Positions 16,612 through 29,222 of a DNA stretch of 58,255 nt are shown here, piece by piece. The DNA comes from an uncultured Erysipelotrichaceae bacterium (GTDB lineage: Bacteria; Bacillota_I; Bacilli_A; RF39; UBA660). How positions within the stretch are numbered: position 1 is the stretch's first letter; each line of letters begins with the position of its first letter. The position numbers were made by a program, and so were the translations under genes. The notes under the pieces were generated by a model. That model was given only the letters and a program-made list of their open reading frames with translations, was not told the origin of the DNA and did no database searches. The stretch covers positions 1 through 58,255 of the forward strand of contig CACZGA010000004.1 of the NCBI GenBank assembly GCA_902780585.1, written 5' to 3'.

Positions 16612-18947
16612 TGGAAGAAATTAAAAAGAAAAGAGGAAGACCTCGCAAAAACCCAGAACCAGAAATTCCCAAAGAAATAAAATCCATTATAGAAGAGGTT
16701 TAGGAAAAACAAGATGAACTTCAACAGCAAATAGAAGAACTTCCTAAAGAGCCTATTCATAAAGAAGGAGAATGGGATGTCAAAATAGGAGATCCTATTC
16801 CTTATTTTGATAAAAGGCTTTCTTACGAATTAACTGGTTATAGACCTATTACAGAAACAGAAGGATTAGATTTTGATCCATCTTGGTTTACAGAAGCTCG
16901 TGAAACATTCTTAAAAACCGAAAGATATTGTTCTTACTATCCTGGCTCTAAAATGTATAGAGATTTCTGGAATGAAGAATATAGACGATGTAAAAATGGA
17001 ATGACAATAAATGGATATACCATTACTGGATTTAATTATTATTTCTTAAACTACTATCAATTACCTAGTACAGAACAAGAAAAGGCTGGTGATAGTCGTA
17101 CTGTTATATTTCCTAAGTTCTTTGTATATCAATATGAATTCTTTCATTACTTTGAATTATGTAGAAGTCTTAGAAAGAATGTTGCTATAATGAAAAATCG
17201 TGGATGTGGAGCAAGTGAAATGAATGCTTCTATATTTGACTGTTTCTTTAACTGTTTTAGAAATAGCATATGTCTTCTTACAGCATTTGATGGTAATTAT
17301 GTTACTAAGACTCTTGATAAAATATGGAATGGAATATCGTTTACTGATGATAATACTCAAGGTGGAATGTTGAAACTTAGACAAGTTGTTAATACTGCTA
17401 CTAAAAAACGTTCTACTTATTATAAAGTAGTAAATGGTTAGAAAATTGAAACTGGTTTTAATTCTCAAATTGAAGGTATTATTGTTGATAAAGATAGAAA
17501 GATGAGAGGAGATCGTGTTCAAATGTTATTCCTTGAAGAGGCTGGATCTAATCCAATTCTTGAAACTTCTTTTATTAAAGCTGAAGAACTTGTTACTGTT
17601 GGTGGTAATAAGGTAGGTGTAATAGTAGCAGCTGGAACAGGTGGAGATGAAGGTCCGGCATTAGCAGGACTTAATAAAGTATATTATAATCCTTCTGATT
17701 TCTTAGTTTTACCTTTTCATCATAATTATACAGAAACAGGTGAATGGGTTGAGACTGCATATTTTATGCCTGCATATATAACTATGAATAAAAAAGAATA
17801 TGTAGGAAGTAGAGGTGAATATATATTAAAAAAGTAGAAAGAATATTATATTGAAAGAAGAAATAGTATTAAAGATCCACAAACACTTCTTAAACATAAA
17901 GCAGAGCAATGTTTTACAGCTGAAGAAGCATTTGCTGCTGAAGGTGTTAATAAATTCAATAAACTTAAAATTGCAGACTAGATTATTCGATTAAGAATAA
18001 CTAAGAATAAACCTACAATACAAAGAGGTTATATGCAATTCATCTTTAAAGGTTCAAGTAGAGAAAGAAGTGATATAACTGGAGTAAGATTTGTACCTAA
18101 TCCAAATGGATCTGTTTTTATATTGCAACCTCCTTTATGGGAAATGACTAATCAAAAAGAACCAGGAGAATCTATAGAAGAATACGAAGAAAGAAGAAAT
18201 CAAGATGAATTTGTTACTGAAAAAATAAATAATCTTTATGTTGGAGGAATTGATGGAATTGATATAGGACAGACTGAAACATCTGACTAGACTAGAGATC
18301 CTTCTAAATTCTGTACTGTAATCAAAAGAAGAATATATGGATTAAAAGAACCTACTTATGTTGCTTATTATTTAGATAGACCTAATGATGTAAGAGATGC
18401 TTATATTCAAACTATAGGTCTATTAATGTGGTATAATTGTCAAGCAAATCTTGAAGCTACTCGTATGTCTGTACTTACATATGCTAGAGATAATAAATTT
18501 ATGCAATATTTTATGAAACGTCCTAGAGTATGTAGTGGAGACATAAATAAAAGAAAACTAAATAATAATTAGTATGGAACAACAGCTACAACAGCTATGA
18601 TTGATCACCAAACTGATTTGATAAGAGATTATATTGAAGATTATTGTCATAATATATGGTTTTTAGAGATGTTAGATCAATTAAATAAATATACTGATGA
18701 AAATAAAGGTAAATTTGATATTGTAGCAGCTATGGCAATGGCAGAAGTAGGTGATGAAGAATTAAGAGATATAGTTCCTAAGAAATAGGAGGTTGTATCT
18801 CAAGAGTTTTAGGATATAGGTTACTATATTGATGAACATGGACATAGAAGATTTGGAATTATTCCAAAACAAAATAATTAGACAAGAGCATCATGGAATC
18901 TACATGATGGAAATGAAACTATAATAAGTAATCCAAGGTATAGATGA
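16611..18947 (+). CDS. terL: terminase large subunit (TerL)
   Basis: A 778-aa packaging motor, ATPase plus nuclease. The N-terminal tail is basic (KKKRGRPRKNP). The P-loop region is NRGCGASE (residues 196-203), which deviates from the usual GxGKS/T. Walker B is MLFLEEAGS (E309-E310) and the coupling motif is AAGTGG (about 340-345). The C-terminal RNase H-like nuclease shows VGGIDGIDIG (D548, D551), a Glu in ANLEATRMS, and GKFDIVAAMAMAE. Standard-code fragments at 16953, 17502, 18033 and 18597 share one frame and are joined by TAG read as Gln (nine TAG). It is slightly longer than typical TerL and is followed by a one-base-overlap ATGA start. Confidence 0.93.
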
Positions 18948-19231
18948 ATAATATGGAGAAAGCCATCTACGATATTATTGAAAAACGTTATAAGCGTAAA
19001 TTTGTAGGTGACATTAAAGTGACTAAATTAGGGAAGGGTTGGGCAGGTTATAAAGTTGTTCTATATAGAGAACATTCTGCCATACCTTTAATATCAATAT
19101 CTGCTGATTTAGAAGCAGAAGATTTTTTAAAATATGTTGAACAAGAACTAATATCCAGATAGTTACATAAAGTTCAATCTTTCACTGGAGTAAAAAAAGA
19201 ACTAGAGGATGAAGTACGAAGAACTTGTTGA
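18944..19231 (+). CDS. small protein between terminase and portal
   Basis: A 95-aa protein with one TAG. It starts inside the terL stop (ATGA) and overlaps the portal start by 23 bases. It is a mixed alpha/beta, basic protein (KRYKRKFVGDIKVTKLGKGW). Family not recognised; a head-assembly accessory protein by position. Confidence 0.65.
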
Positions 19232-21386
19232 CAGAACTATTAATGAACTTGTTTATGATAAAGTAAAGTTACAAAAGGCGTATAATTATTATAATTGTAA
19301 ACGAGATAAGGAGTAGTTTAAGTATTTAGAAGATAATTTTGGAATTGGATAGCCAACAGCGGTTGAGTTTATTCCTTTAATTAGGAAGCATGTTGATGCA
19401 TTAGTAGGAGAATATCTAGATGTTCCAATTCTACCAAAAGTATCTTGTAAAGATAAAGAGACTATTAATAATATATTTAGAGAAAAACAACTGAAAATTG
19501 CTTCCGAATGTTATAATCTCCTACAATCAAATCTCAAAAATAATCTCTTACGAATTCTTGGAAGTAAAGATATGGTTGATCTAAATATAAAAGAATAGTT
19601 GGATAAAGTAGTAGAAGATATTAATGAAAATTTCATTTCGGAATACGAAATTGCTGGACAAAATATAATAGAATATATTATATAGTCTAGAAATACTGAT
19701 CTTATAACTAAACTAAAATAGTTATTTGTTGACTTGCTTGTAACTGGGTTTACCTTTTACAAAGTTCTTCCTTCTCCCTCTGGGAATAATATTCAAATTA
19801 AATGTTTAAATCCATTAAACGTTTTTCCAGAATTAAACTATGAATCTCCATACATTAATGAATGTAAAAGAGTAGTAGTTAGATATTATTTAACTAGAGA
19901 TGAAATATTAAATATATATGGAAAAGAGTTATCTAAAGATGATAAATCTAAGATAGATGAATTGTGGAAAGACTATAGAGAGAATTCTGGATCATACTAT
20001 GTTAGAAGTAAGACTACTACTTTAGGTACTCCAGCTACTGATGGAATTCTAGCAGGTGAAGAAGTTGTGCCTGGATATCCAGGGGAATCCTATAGAATGT
20101 ATAATAATAGTGTTATCCCAGTATATGAAATTGAATGGATAGAAACAGATAAAAAAGGAATAGAACAACGTTATAGTGCAGTAAAAATAGGACAAGAGAT
20201 TTATATCATTAGAGGTAAAGACGAAAATGTTATAAGAACTAAAGATGCTCCAGATAAAGCCACTCTTAGTATAAATGGAGTATGGTTTAATAATAGAGGT
20301 TCAGAACCTTATTCTATGGTTATAAATTGTATGGTATTGCAGGATAAATATGATGTATTACACTTCTATCGTGATAATCTTATTGCTTCTTCTGGTACAG
20401 TTGGAGATTTTATTAATTTACCAACATTACCTACAATCTTAGGTAGTAATCTATCTGAAAGATTAATGAAGTGGAAAGCTTATAAAAAAGAAGGTATTGC
20501 TTTAATGGATACTTCTCAGGAAGGACAATTAAATACAGGACAAGCTCCATTAAATACTCTTGTCAATGGATATGATGATACAATTAAAGCTGATGCTGTA
20601 TAGGCTATCCAATTAGCAATTGATTCTATTGAATAGACAGCATCTTCAATTACTGGAGTATTTAGAGAGCGTTTAAATGGAATACAACAACGTGATGCCG
20701 TAACTAATGTTAAAACAGGAATTAATAATTCATTTACTATTACAAAACAATGGCACTTCTAGATGGATTTAGTTACAAGAGAAATTTTATTAGATTCATT
20801 AAATTGTGCTAAAATAGTTTATAGTAAAGGATTAACTGGAACATTAATTCTTGGAAATAAATTATAGAGGTTATTTACAGCATTACCTAAATATTTTACT
20901 GTTACTGATTTTGATATACATATTATTACCTCTACTGAGATAATAAAAGAAATGGAACAAATAAAAGCTATTGTTCCAGAATTTATAAAAGGAGGAATTG
21001 TTCCTGCAGATATATTAATGGATATAATGACAGCTAAAAGTCTTACTGAAATGAAAGCTGACGTTAAAAAAGCCATTAAGAAACAAAAAGAAGAGAATGG
21101 ATAGCTACAATAGCTTACTCAATAGGTCGAAGAATTACAGAGTAATTTATAGCAAGCATAGTAGCAACTTCAATAGGCTCAATCTAAAATTGAATAGCTT
21201 AATGAATCCAAACTTCAAATTGAAAGAGAAAAGATTCAACTTCAGTATAAAATTGATGACTTTAAAAATAAAACTGATAGAACATTTAAAGAAAGTCAAG
21301 CTGAAAATGATACTAAACGTACTGAAATTGAACTTATGTAGTTATATGATGGAAATCCTTATAATGATGAAGTTAAAAACATATGA
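19209..21386 (+). CDS. portal protein
   Basis: A 725-aa protein directly after terL, in the usual place of the portal. It has the features of a crAss-type portal: a helical N-terminus with PLIRKHVDALVGEYLDVP, a clip/wing region around 180-380, and a long helix region near 490-560. The C-terminal part from residue 632 is a Gln-rich coiled coil with eight TAG codons in about 35 positions (GQLQQLTQQVEELQ and on). About 18 TAG codons occur in all. The portal forms the DNA gateway of the capsid and docks the terminase. The call rests on position, length and overall pattern, so it is strong but not proven. Confidence 0.82.
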
Positions 21387-22063
21387 AAATTTTAAATGAT
21401 GGTGTAACTTTTTTTGAGAATAATCCTACTATATAGACTGATGTACTTGGAAATATTATTATAATGGATGATATAATATATCCAATTAAAGGTATGTCTA
21501 AAGACGATTGCTTTTCTATATATGTTGTACAAAAGAATACAAGTGCTACATCTAGAGTAATTTATTATTAGATAGGCAATCCCGGAGAAACTTTTACTCT
21601 TCCAGCTACTGATGGATATATAACTTTCTGTCATATAGTACTTCCAAATAAAGATTTTTTCGACTCTCATCCAGGATAGTTTACATATTATTCTGATGGA
21701 GTTGGAAAAATTTACAATAGTCAAAACGAAGAAGTAGAAGTTTAGCTTATTGTAGAAGTTAATGATTCTACTTTAATTAGACATATGCATAACTTCTTTT
21801 CTGTATTTCATTTAAGAAAGTGTTATGTATCTTTATGTTAGAAGATATTTAAAGATAGAGCATTTGATAGATGCTTTAATAATAAAATAGACTCATAGTT
21901 AATTTTAAAAAGAGATTTAGTTTGGGCAGCACTGAATGTTATTCAGTATATGATAGATTTTAATCAACTTGCGGAAGCACAAAGATTATTAGAACGCATC
22001 AATGGATGTAATGGACTATGCTCTAGTGAAGATACTGGAGATAAAGGATGTGGTTGTGAATAA
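21383..22063 (+). CDS. conserved late protein with Cys-rich C-terminus
   Basis: A 226-aa protein with six TAG codons. The N-terminal half is beta-rich; the C-terminal half is helical and ends LLERINGCNGLCSSEDTGDK and then a GCGCE tail. The CNGLC motif is, as I recall, a recurring feature of a conserved crAss-like protein next to the portal. It overlaps both neighbours by a few bases. Probably a structural or connector protein. Confidence 0.7.
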
Positions 22064-22353
22064 TGAGTTGCTGTAAATGTTGTTCTCCAATAATTCCAAT
22101 TTTTGAGTTTGATATAAGTAATGATATATTTATTTCAAATACAAAGGACGTAAATTTGCCTATTGTACCAGAAACAGATATAGACTTGCTTAAAGACAAA
22201 ATAATTTGTGAGTATAAACTAATAATTAGTAAATTGGAGCAAGGTCATAAACCAGATTTGGAGTTTCTCTTGGAAGAAATTTCAGCAGTTGATTTAGAAA
22301 AAGAATTAGATAATCGAGAATTTGTTATTCAATATTACTTAAATAATAATTAA
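22063..22353 (+). CDS. small Cys-rich late protein
   Basis: A 96-aa acidic protein starting MSCCKCCSPIIPIFEFDISN, with five Cys in the first seven residues or so that may form a metal site. No internal TAG. It overlaps the previous TAA by one base. Function unknown. Confidence 0.65.
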   Translation: MSCCKCCSPIIPIFEFDISNDIFISNTKDVNLPIVPETDIDLLKDKIICEYKLIISKLEQGHKPDLEFLLEEISAVDLEKELDNREFVIQYYLNNN

Positions 22354-22357
22354 TATT

Positions 22358-25300
22358 ATGGAAAGAGAACATACTGTCAGTATGTCAGTAACCAATGGAG
22401 CTGAGTGTATATGTAATCCGGAGATTCTTTTAGGAACTGTTTTTGGATTATGGAATATGGAACAGCAAAGAGCTCCAAGAGGAACATTATTAGATTTAAA
22501 TGCTGCCTGGGAATTATTCTTAAGTAAAAAAGAATTAGTAAATGATTTAAGATTTGACGAAGAATATCATCACCAACATGAGGTTATTGATGGAGTAGTA
22601 TACGAAGATGGAGATACTACTTATACCTTAATGGATGCTGATGGTAATAAAACAAATGCTACATTTACTATTAAAGCTAATAAGGGTCCTGTAGAACATA
22701 TAGAATGGGAACAAGGAAATCTTATTTTATATTATACAAAGACAAGACCGCTTACTACTGAAGATACCAATTCAGGAGTTCCTATTCATTATGTATATGA
22801 TAATAATGAATAGCCTGTAATAGACTCTGATACTGGGCAACCTCTTGTTTATGATTATGTAAAGATTCCAGTAATTGAAATTTTTGATAATCATGAAACA
22901 CACAAATTGTTTCCTTGGTTTGCTGACGATCAACATACCATAAGATTAAGATAGAGTCTTGATGGAGATGTTAATTAGAGTCATCTTGGTGATTTTGCAG
23001 TAACTAGTGATAGTGAAGTTTTTATAGCTAAAGAAAGACACGCTGAAAATTAGAATAATGTTTTAGTTAGTTTATAGAGTCTTTATGAATAGTTAAAAAC
23101 AGACTTGGGTATTACTCCAAGTTATACAACAACTAATGATTATTCTGATACTGAAGGTAATTCAACACATCAAAGAGCAACAGGAAGTAATATAGGAACT
23201 GTATTAAATACGTCCGATAAAACTTCAATAATTGCTGCTATTAATGAAAATAAAAATAGAGTAGATAAAACTCATAAGTTAATTAACGCTACTGATTCAA
23301 GTACTTAGAATGAATTACTTGAATTCTGTGAATATATCCTTGAACATAAAACTAATTGGACAAATAATACTAGAAATTTACTAGAAGCATTAAACTGGAT
23401 ATAGGATAATGAAATTGGTGATTTTATAGATGATATTAATATTCAAGATGCAGATACTATTACAGAAGCATTAAATATTATATTTGATGAAGCAGAAGAT
23501 AATAAAGAAAGAATAGGATTTGCTAATGATCAATGGATAGAACTAAATACTGATAGTAACTCTAACTTAACTGAAGCAATTAATGAAGTAGATGAACACA
23601 ATAATGCTTTAGCTGATATAATAGATGTTAGAGAAAGACGTGATTAGGTTAATAGAAGAACTTATTACGAAAATTCAGAGTTAAATGCAATTACTAAAGG
23701 AAGACTTAGACCAACACAACCTAATAAAAATAATACTACTATTGTTGAAGATATAAATGAACTTCAATCATAGATAGGAAATCTTGATTAGGGTAGAAGT
23801 GGAATTAGTGCTTGGCCTGAATTAACTACTACTAATAAGAATACTATTGTAGAAGCAATTAATGAAGTAGATTTACATGCTGATAACAACGATGCTTTAA
23901 TAGGAGCTTAGTATTCTAAAAATAGTTCTGGAGAAAAAACTGGAGATATAACTAATCTTTAGACAGAAAGTAAAGGTACTTTAGTAGATGCTATTAACGA
24001 ATTAAATTCTAATATTGGAGAACTAGGAAATCTAGATTCAGAAGATTAGTCTAGTATAGTAGATTCAATTAATGAAGTAATTGAAAAATCTCCAATTGTA
24101 TATGAAGATCCTACAGATCCAGATAGTGGTATTAAACTTAAAGATCAATAGAATACTGCTGGATAGAAATCTTTAGTTGTAGGTGAAAACAATACTGCTG
24201 CTAAATATTCAATTGTAGGAGGACAAAATAATAATTCAATCGGAAATCATAGTATTGTTACTGGAAAAAATAACGTTTCTAGAAAACAATATTCTCAAGT
24301 ATCCGGTGAATCAAATACTAATAAAGGATCTTATAATAATCTCTTTGGTAGAGGTAATATATTAGATGGAGATAATAATATTCTTAACGGAGTCAATAAT
24401 GATGCTGAAACTAATGGTTCATTAATTATTGGTGATGGCAATACAGTAGATGCTGATAATGTTGCAGTATTAGGAGATTCTAATAATGTTACTGGAGACG
24501 ATGCAAACGCTTTAGGTTCAAGTAATGTAATAAATGGAAGAAACTCAACAACAATAGGAAAACAAAATGTTGTAAATAAAGATACTACAGCTATTGGTAT
24601 TAATAATGAGTCCAGAGGAGAATAGAATTTTGTTGCTGGAAAAGATAACTTTACAAATGGAAATAGCAACGTATCTCTTGGTAATATTATAAACGTTGAA
24701 GGAAATAAAAACTTTATAATCGGTGAAAATCAATCTATTGAAGGAGATGAAAATATAATTGTTGGAAATTCTCAAAAATCTTATGAAGTAGATAATGCAA
24801 TAATTATAGGAGAAATTAATACTCCACATGATGATTCAACGCATATAGGTAGAGATATTTATATTTAGACTCATGATACTGAATCTAAATTACAATCTCT
24901 TATTTTTGTTGATTTAAATGATTGGTGTAAATCAAATAATTCTTCTGTTCTTAATGGAGAAAAATTCCTTGATTCTATACATCTAGTAAGTGCATTAAAG
25001 ACTTATCTTAATAGAGGATATACTGATAATGCTATTATTAGATTTAAGATGCAAGATGATAATGAAAATGGATTTATAATAGTTCAAGGAAAGTCAAAGA
25101 GAATCTATGCAAATGGAACTTGGTATTTCTCTGATAATGTTGAAAATGGTTGGAGTAGACATGAGGGTACTTATCTTAAAGTAATAAGAAAAGATACTGT
25201 AGATGGATTAGGTCGTACTGTAACTAAGTATTATCTTGCATTTAAAGATCAGTTATCTACTGAAGATATTGTTGATACAACAGGTGCTCAACGTTGTAAT

Positions 25301-26449
25301 TCTGAAGATTATAGGGATATAAATTTAACACATGCTTATGGTGCTGTAGATTTTGACGATTTTGATGTTGCTTTAGGATTAAGCGATAAACTAAGAAATA
25401 AGGTGGATAAATCTGCAAAAGTAATTACTAAATACCATAATGCAAATGGAACAATAATCCAAAAAGAGTAGAATTTTATAGATCCTAATAATCCAAATCT
25501 TTCTGGAAATATTATTCTTGACTTAGAAAATGACTTTGGATTTAATCCAGATACTTATCAATTAAGAATAGAAAAAGGAGAACCTAATGGATATGTTCCA
25601 CTTAATTCTGGAGGACTTGTTGATTCACAATATCTTCCTTCTTATATTGATAATGTTATAGAGGTTTGGGCAGAATACAATATTGATAATACTACTGGAG
25701 CTGCATGTGATATACACTTATATGAAATAGTTGCAGGAGATAAAGGACAAGAAATACTTCAAGGAAATTCTGCAACAATTTATGTTGAGGCTAATCCTTC
25801 TTCTTAGAGAAGATTTGCTACTCAATTTAGATGGACAGGAACTCAATTTATAGCAATAGGATTTTCTAATCTTGTCATAGGAGAGGTTACTGGATCGGCA
25901 TATGATGGAGGTAAAGGAAAACGATTAAAGGATGATTTTGATGATCATATTAAGAGTGGAACTACTACAGTTTCTGTAGAAGGACCTGTAGGAGTTTATA
26001 GTCAAGTAACATACAATCCTAATCCTCACCACGTTACTCCAGAACAAATGTCTGTTAGTGTTAATGATCCTAATGATCCTACCAACTATAATTTAGATTC
26101 AATATTCATACGTACTTATAATGTAGCAGATGCTATACAATTATTATTTAATAGAATGAATTCTGTTGAGGATTCTGCTGATGCATTAAGTGCTATAGTA
26201 GGAACAACATCAGAAATAAATTAGCTAAATAATAAGACAGTAACTGAAGTATTGCTTGAAACTAAACAAGATTTAGAAACGTTAAATGATACAGTAGGAA
26301 CAGCTGCAGAAATAAGTCAGTTAGGTAATGATACAGTAGTTGGAGTATTACTTGACACTAAAAATACAATAGACTCACTTATTCCAGAAACTTCAGAAGA
26401 TATTCAAGACATTGTTAATGATAATTTATTATTCTATGGCGAAGAGTGA
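22358..26449 (+). CDS. tail fibre with YadA-like beta-roll
   Basis: A 1363-aa late protein assembled across many TAG codons; fragments at 22358, 23105, 25049 and 26252 are in one frame. The N-terminus (GTVFGLWNMEQQRAPRG) is probably the virion-attachment part. Residues about 240-580 hold repeats of the type TIVEAINEVD / TLVDAINELN, common in phage fibres. Residues about 608-827 repeat a GxxN...SxxxG pattern (GENNTAAKYSIVGGQNNNSI, GNHSIVTGKNN, GDNNILNGVNND), matching the left-handed parallel beta-roll of YadA/Hia heads. The C-terminal part is beta-rich with helical linkers. It is most likely a trimeric host-binding fibre. Confidence 0.8.
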
Positions 26450-26804
26450 TTATGATTTTTCTGAAGTATTAATTAGTCCTAGAGAACCTTACGATAAAAA
26501 AACTATTTGGATACATCCTACAGATGATGATATCCAAATAAAAGTTTTTCACAAAGGATGGAAAGTAGTATCTAGGACTAAAGATATTGGCCTTTCTAAT
26601 GAAGCTAAAAGTTAGGTAGAAAAAATCAATCTAGATTTTAAAAACCTTATAATGGAAATTCTTAAAAAACAATTTGGAAGAATTTCTTCTAATAATAACA
26701 TCATATACGAAAGACAAAAATCGTTAGAGGAAAAAATAAAAGAACTAGAATACAAGTTCGATAAATTGAATAAGAAATATTCTACGCTTAGAAATAATGA
26801 ATGA
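26436..26804 (+). CDS. small fibre-associated coiled-coil protein
   Basis: A 122-aa protein with one TAG. The ATG at 26436 is preferred over an upstream ATG at 26412 because it gives the normal short overlap with the previous gene. The N-terminal half is beta-rich (PREPYDKKTIWIHPTDDDIQ); the C-terminal half is a coiled coil (SLEEKIKELEYKFDKLNKKY). It is placed between two fibre genes, so a fibre linker or chaperone role is plausible. Confidence 0.65.
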
Positions 26805-27717
26805 AGAAAAATATTATATTGATAGAGACGGATTAATTGCTTTAATATAGAATATTTCTAATTCTATTATTTAGCATACTTCTGGAGAAATTACCTTTAC
26901 AGAAGAGACTGATCCTAATACACAAGATACAGTTAAATCCGTAGATAGTCCTAATAATTTTCCTACTGTAAAAGCTGTTACAGATTATGTTGAAGGTATT
27001 GATTTTAAGACCATAAATGGACAATCAATAGTAGGAAATGGTGACATTGAAGTAAGTACTGAAGAATATTCGTTAGCAGACGAAGATACTGACGGATTAA
27101 TGTCAAAAGAAGATTATTCAGCTCTTGATACTATTAAAAATGAAACGCTTCCTGCAATTAGAGAAGATATTAATTCAATTCTTCAAGTATTAGATGGAAG
27201 TGTAGATCCTTAGGAAATTTAGGAAATAATTGATAAATATAATCAAATATCTGAATTTATTGAAGGATTAGACAATAATGATGTAACACAAGTTTTATCT
27301 GATTTATCAAATGACATATCTTCATTATAGGACGATATAAGTTCGATATAGAATGATATAAGTTCAATATAGGGTGATATAACTTCATTATAGGGAGATG
27401 TTGGTGATATAAATCAAGACATAGTTTCTGTATAGGGAGATATAACATCATTACAAGGAGATGTTGGAGAAATAGGTCAAGAAGTAACCTACTTACAGGG
27501 AGATGTAAGAGATATAAATTAGAGTATAGAAGGATTAGATCAAAGAATTACTAGTTTAGAAGAAAATCCAGCAGTTCCTGATAATCTCTTAGACCACGTT
27601 GTTCTTACTTAGGCCGAATATGATAGTTTACAAGAATATGATGAAGATACTTTATATTTAATATTAGAAGATGAAGATTGGGGATTTGGTGATGATTTCC
27701 CTGTTATTTTAACTTAA
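26797..27717 (+). CDS. coiled-coil tail fibre protein
   Basis: A 306-aa protein with eleven TAG codons. It contains INGQSIVGNGDIEV (about 70-83), a motif common in phage fibres, and EYSLADEDTDGLMS. Residues about 165-249 are a repeating coiled coil with units such as DISSLQDDISSIQNDISSIQ and DITSLQGDVG. In the DNA these are near-direct repeats (27290-27545), and the core Gln is mostly TAG. It ends in a short acidic domain. It would form a trimeric stalk. Confidence 0.75.
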
Positions 27718-27729
27718 TAATTTTATTTT

Positions 27730-29025
27730 ATGCAAAAACATTATACATATTCAGCAAAAGCTGAAGGAGATCCGTTAACTCATACAGAGTGGAATAATCT
27801 TGCTCAAGATGTAGATGCAGCAGTAGAAGCAATTAATCAGGGTGCAAGTGGAGTTGTTAGTGTAACAGACGAAACTGAATCAGGTGGAGATCCTACAGTA
27901 GGTGTTTCTATTGCTTCAGGTGTACAACAAATTGGTTCTCCTAAAGTAATAGAACTTACAAAAAAGAAGAAAGGAGTAAACACTACAATTACTTCTGAAA
28001 ATAATATTAATATAGAACCAAGAGAAAGTGTTAGTGATACAAAAGGAGGTAATATTTCTTTTAAACCTGGAGATGATATTGAATTTTGCTCTCATCATAG
28101 ATTAGCAGCAAATCAAGATGAAGTTTCTATAAAAATTATTGATGGAGATGATAATCCTGTAAAACTTCAGTTAAATGCTGCAGAAATGACTCTTACCACG
28201 AAAGATAAGACAGGAAATGATGCTAATGTATTTGATATTAATGTAAATTCTGGAAAGAATACAAAAGGATATTTAAAAGTACGTGCTCAAGCTATTGATT
28301 TAAGATGCGAAGAACATGGTGGAATAGCTCTATAGCCTAAAGGTACAGATGGATAGGGAAATGAAAACAAAATTAAGTTTGAACACGGTGGTGGTGATGG
28401 ACTTGAATTTGGAACATTTAATACAGAAAAAACTTCTATCTTTACTGATGAATATAGATTTAATAAGAAAGGAGATATTTATCTTTCTACAAGAACAAAA
28501 GTTCTTTCTGATAAAGTAGATGCACTTGATGGAACAACAACATATAAATATGTAAAAGCAAATGATGACTTCTATGATAATATTGATTTAAATGATCCAA
28601 CATGTACATGGTAGGATATTCTAACATTTATTGCATGGGCAAAAGATAATGCAGAAGGACCATTTACATTAGATTACTTAGTTAATAGTCAATTACCTTC
28701 AGATGGTTATGTATTACTTACTGATTCTATGATAGGAAATAACATATCTAACTTCGTAGATAGTATTACTGGACTAACTGTAGAACATGAAGGAACTAAT
28801 GTATAGCTTACAAGAGATCGTTCATATCCTTCATCTCCTACACAGAATGGACAAATGGCAATGTATGAATTGTATTTCAAAAATTCTTCTGATTCAAGTC
28901 AATAGTCTTCTATGCTTTCATTTTCATATGCTTCTGGAAAAATTAAAATCATTCCATACTTAGATGGAGGATATTATGATCAAGATAATGTAATGTCAAT
29001 TGCAATATCATCAACAGCTCCTTAA
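27730..29025 (+). CDS. tail fibre/appendage protein
   Basis: A 431-aa protein with five TAG codons. The N-terminus (HTEWNNLAQDVDAAVEAINQ) is an alpha-helical, fibre-type start. The middle (about 80-230) alternates short strands and turns, as in a beta-helix, and the C-terminal region (about 370-431) is a beta domain. It sits in the fibre cluster and begins 13 bases after the previous stop. Receptor or polysaccharide binding is possible, but no catalytic residues are recognised. Confidence 0.7.
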
Positions 29026-29030
29026 TAATT

Positions 29031-29210
29031 ATGATACGCATAAATAATAAAGATATAATAAATGTATATATAGGTTCTAAATCAATAAAAGCTATATATA
29101 AACAAGATAAATTAGTTTGGGGTAAAACGAAAGAACTTCTTTCTTGTTTCTCTAATGGATATTGGATCGATATATATCCATGGCTGGATAGTCAAATTTG
29201 GTCTGATTAA
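29031..29210 (+). CDS. small late protein
   Basis: A 59-aa protein with no internal TAG. The pattern VYIGSKSIKAIYKQDKLVW resembles a short beta-hairpin module found in phage tail proteins (G..IK.IY.G..LVW). It is between two large fibre genes, six bases after one and 13 before the next. Confidence 0.6.
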   Translation: MIRINNKDIINVYIGSKSIKAIYKQDKLVWGKTKELLSCFSNGYWIDIYPWLDSQIWSD

Positions 29211-29222
29211 AAATAATAAAAT

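Noticed and set aside
16566-16760. Phe-rich minus-strand open frame
   Set aside because: Shadow of the start of terL; its Phe/Leu-rich content is the reverse complement of Lys/Glu codons.
24331-24829. Minus-strand frames over the fibre
   Set aside because: Low-complexity antisense of the YadA-like repeats.
27290-27545. CRISPR-like array
   Set aside because: The repeats have no unique spacers and are translated in one frame as a coiled coil.
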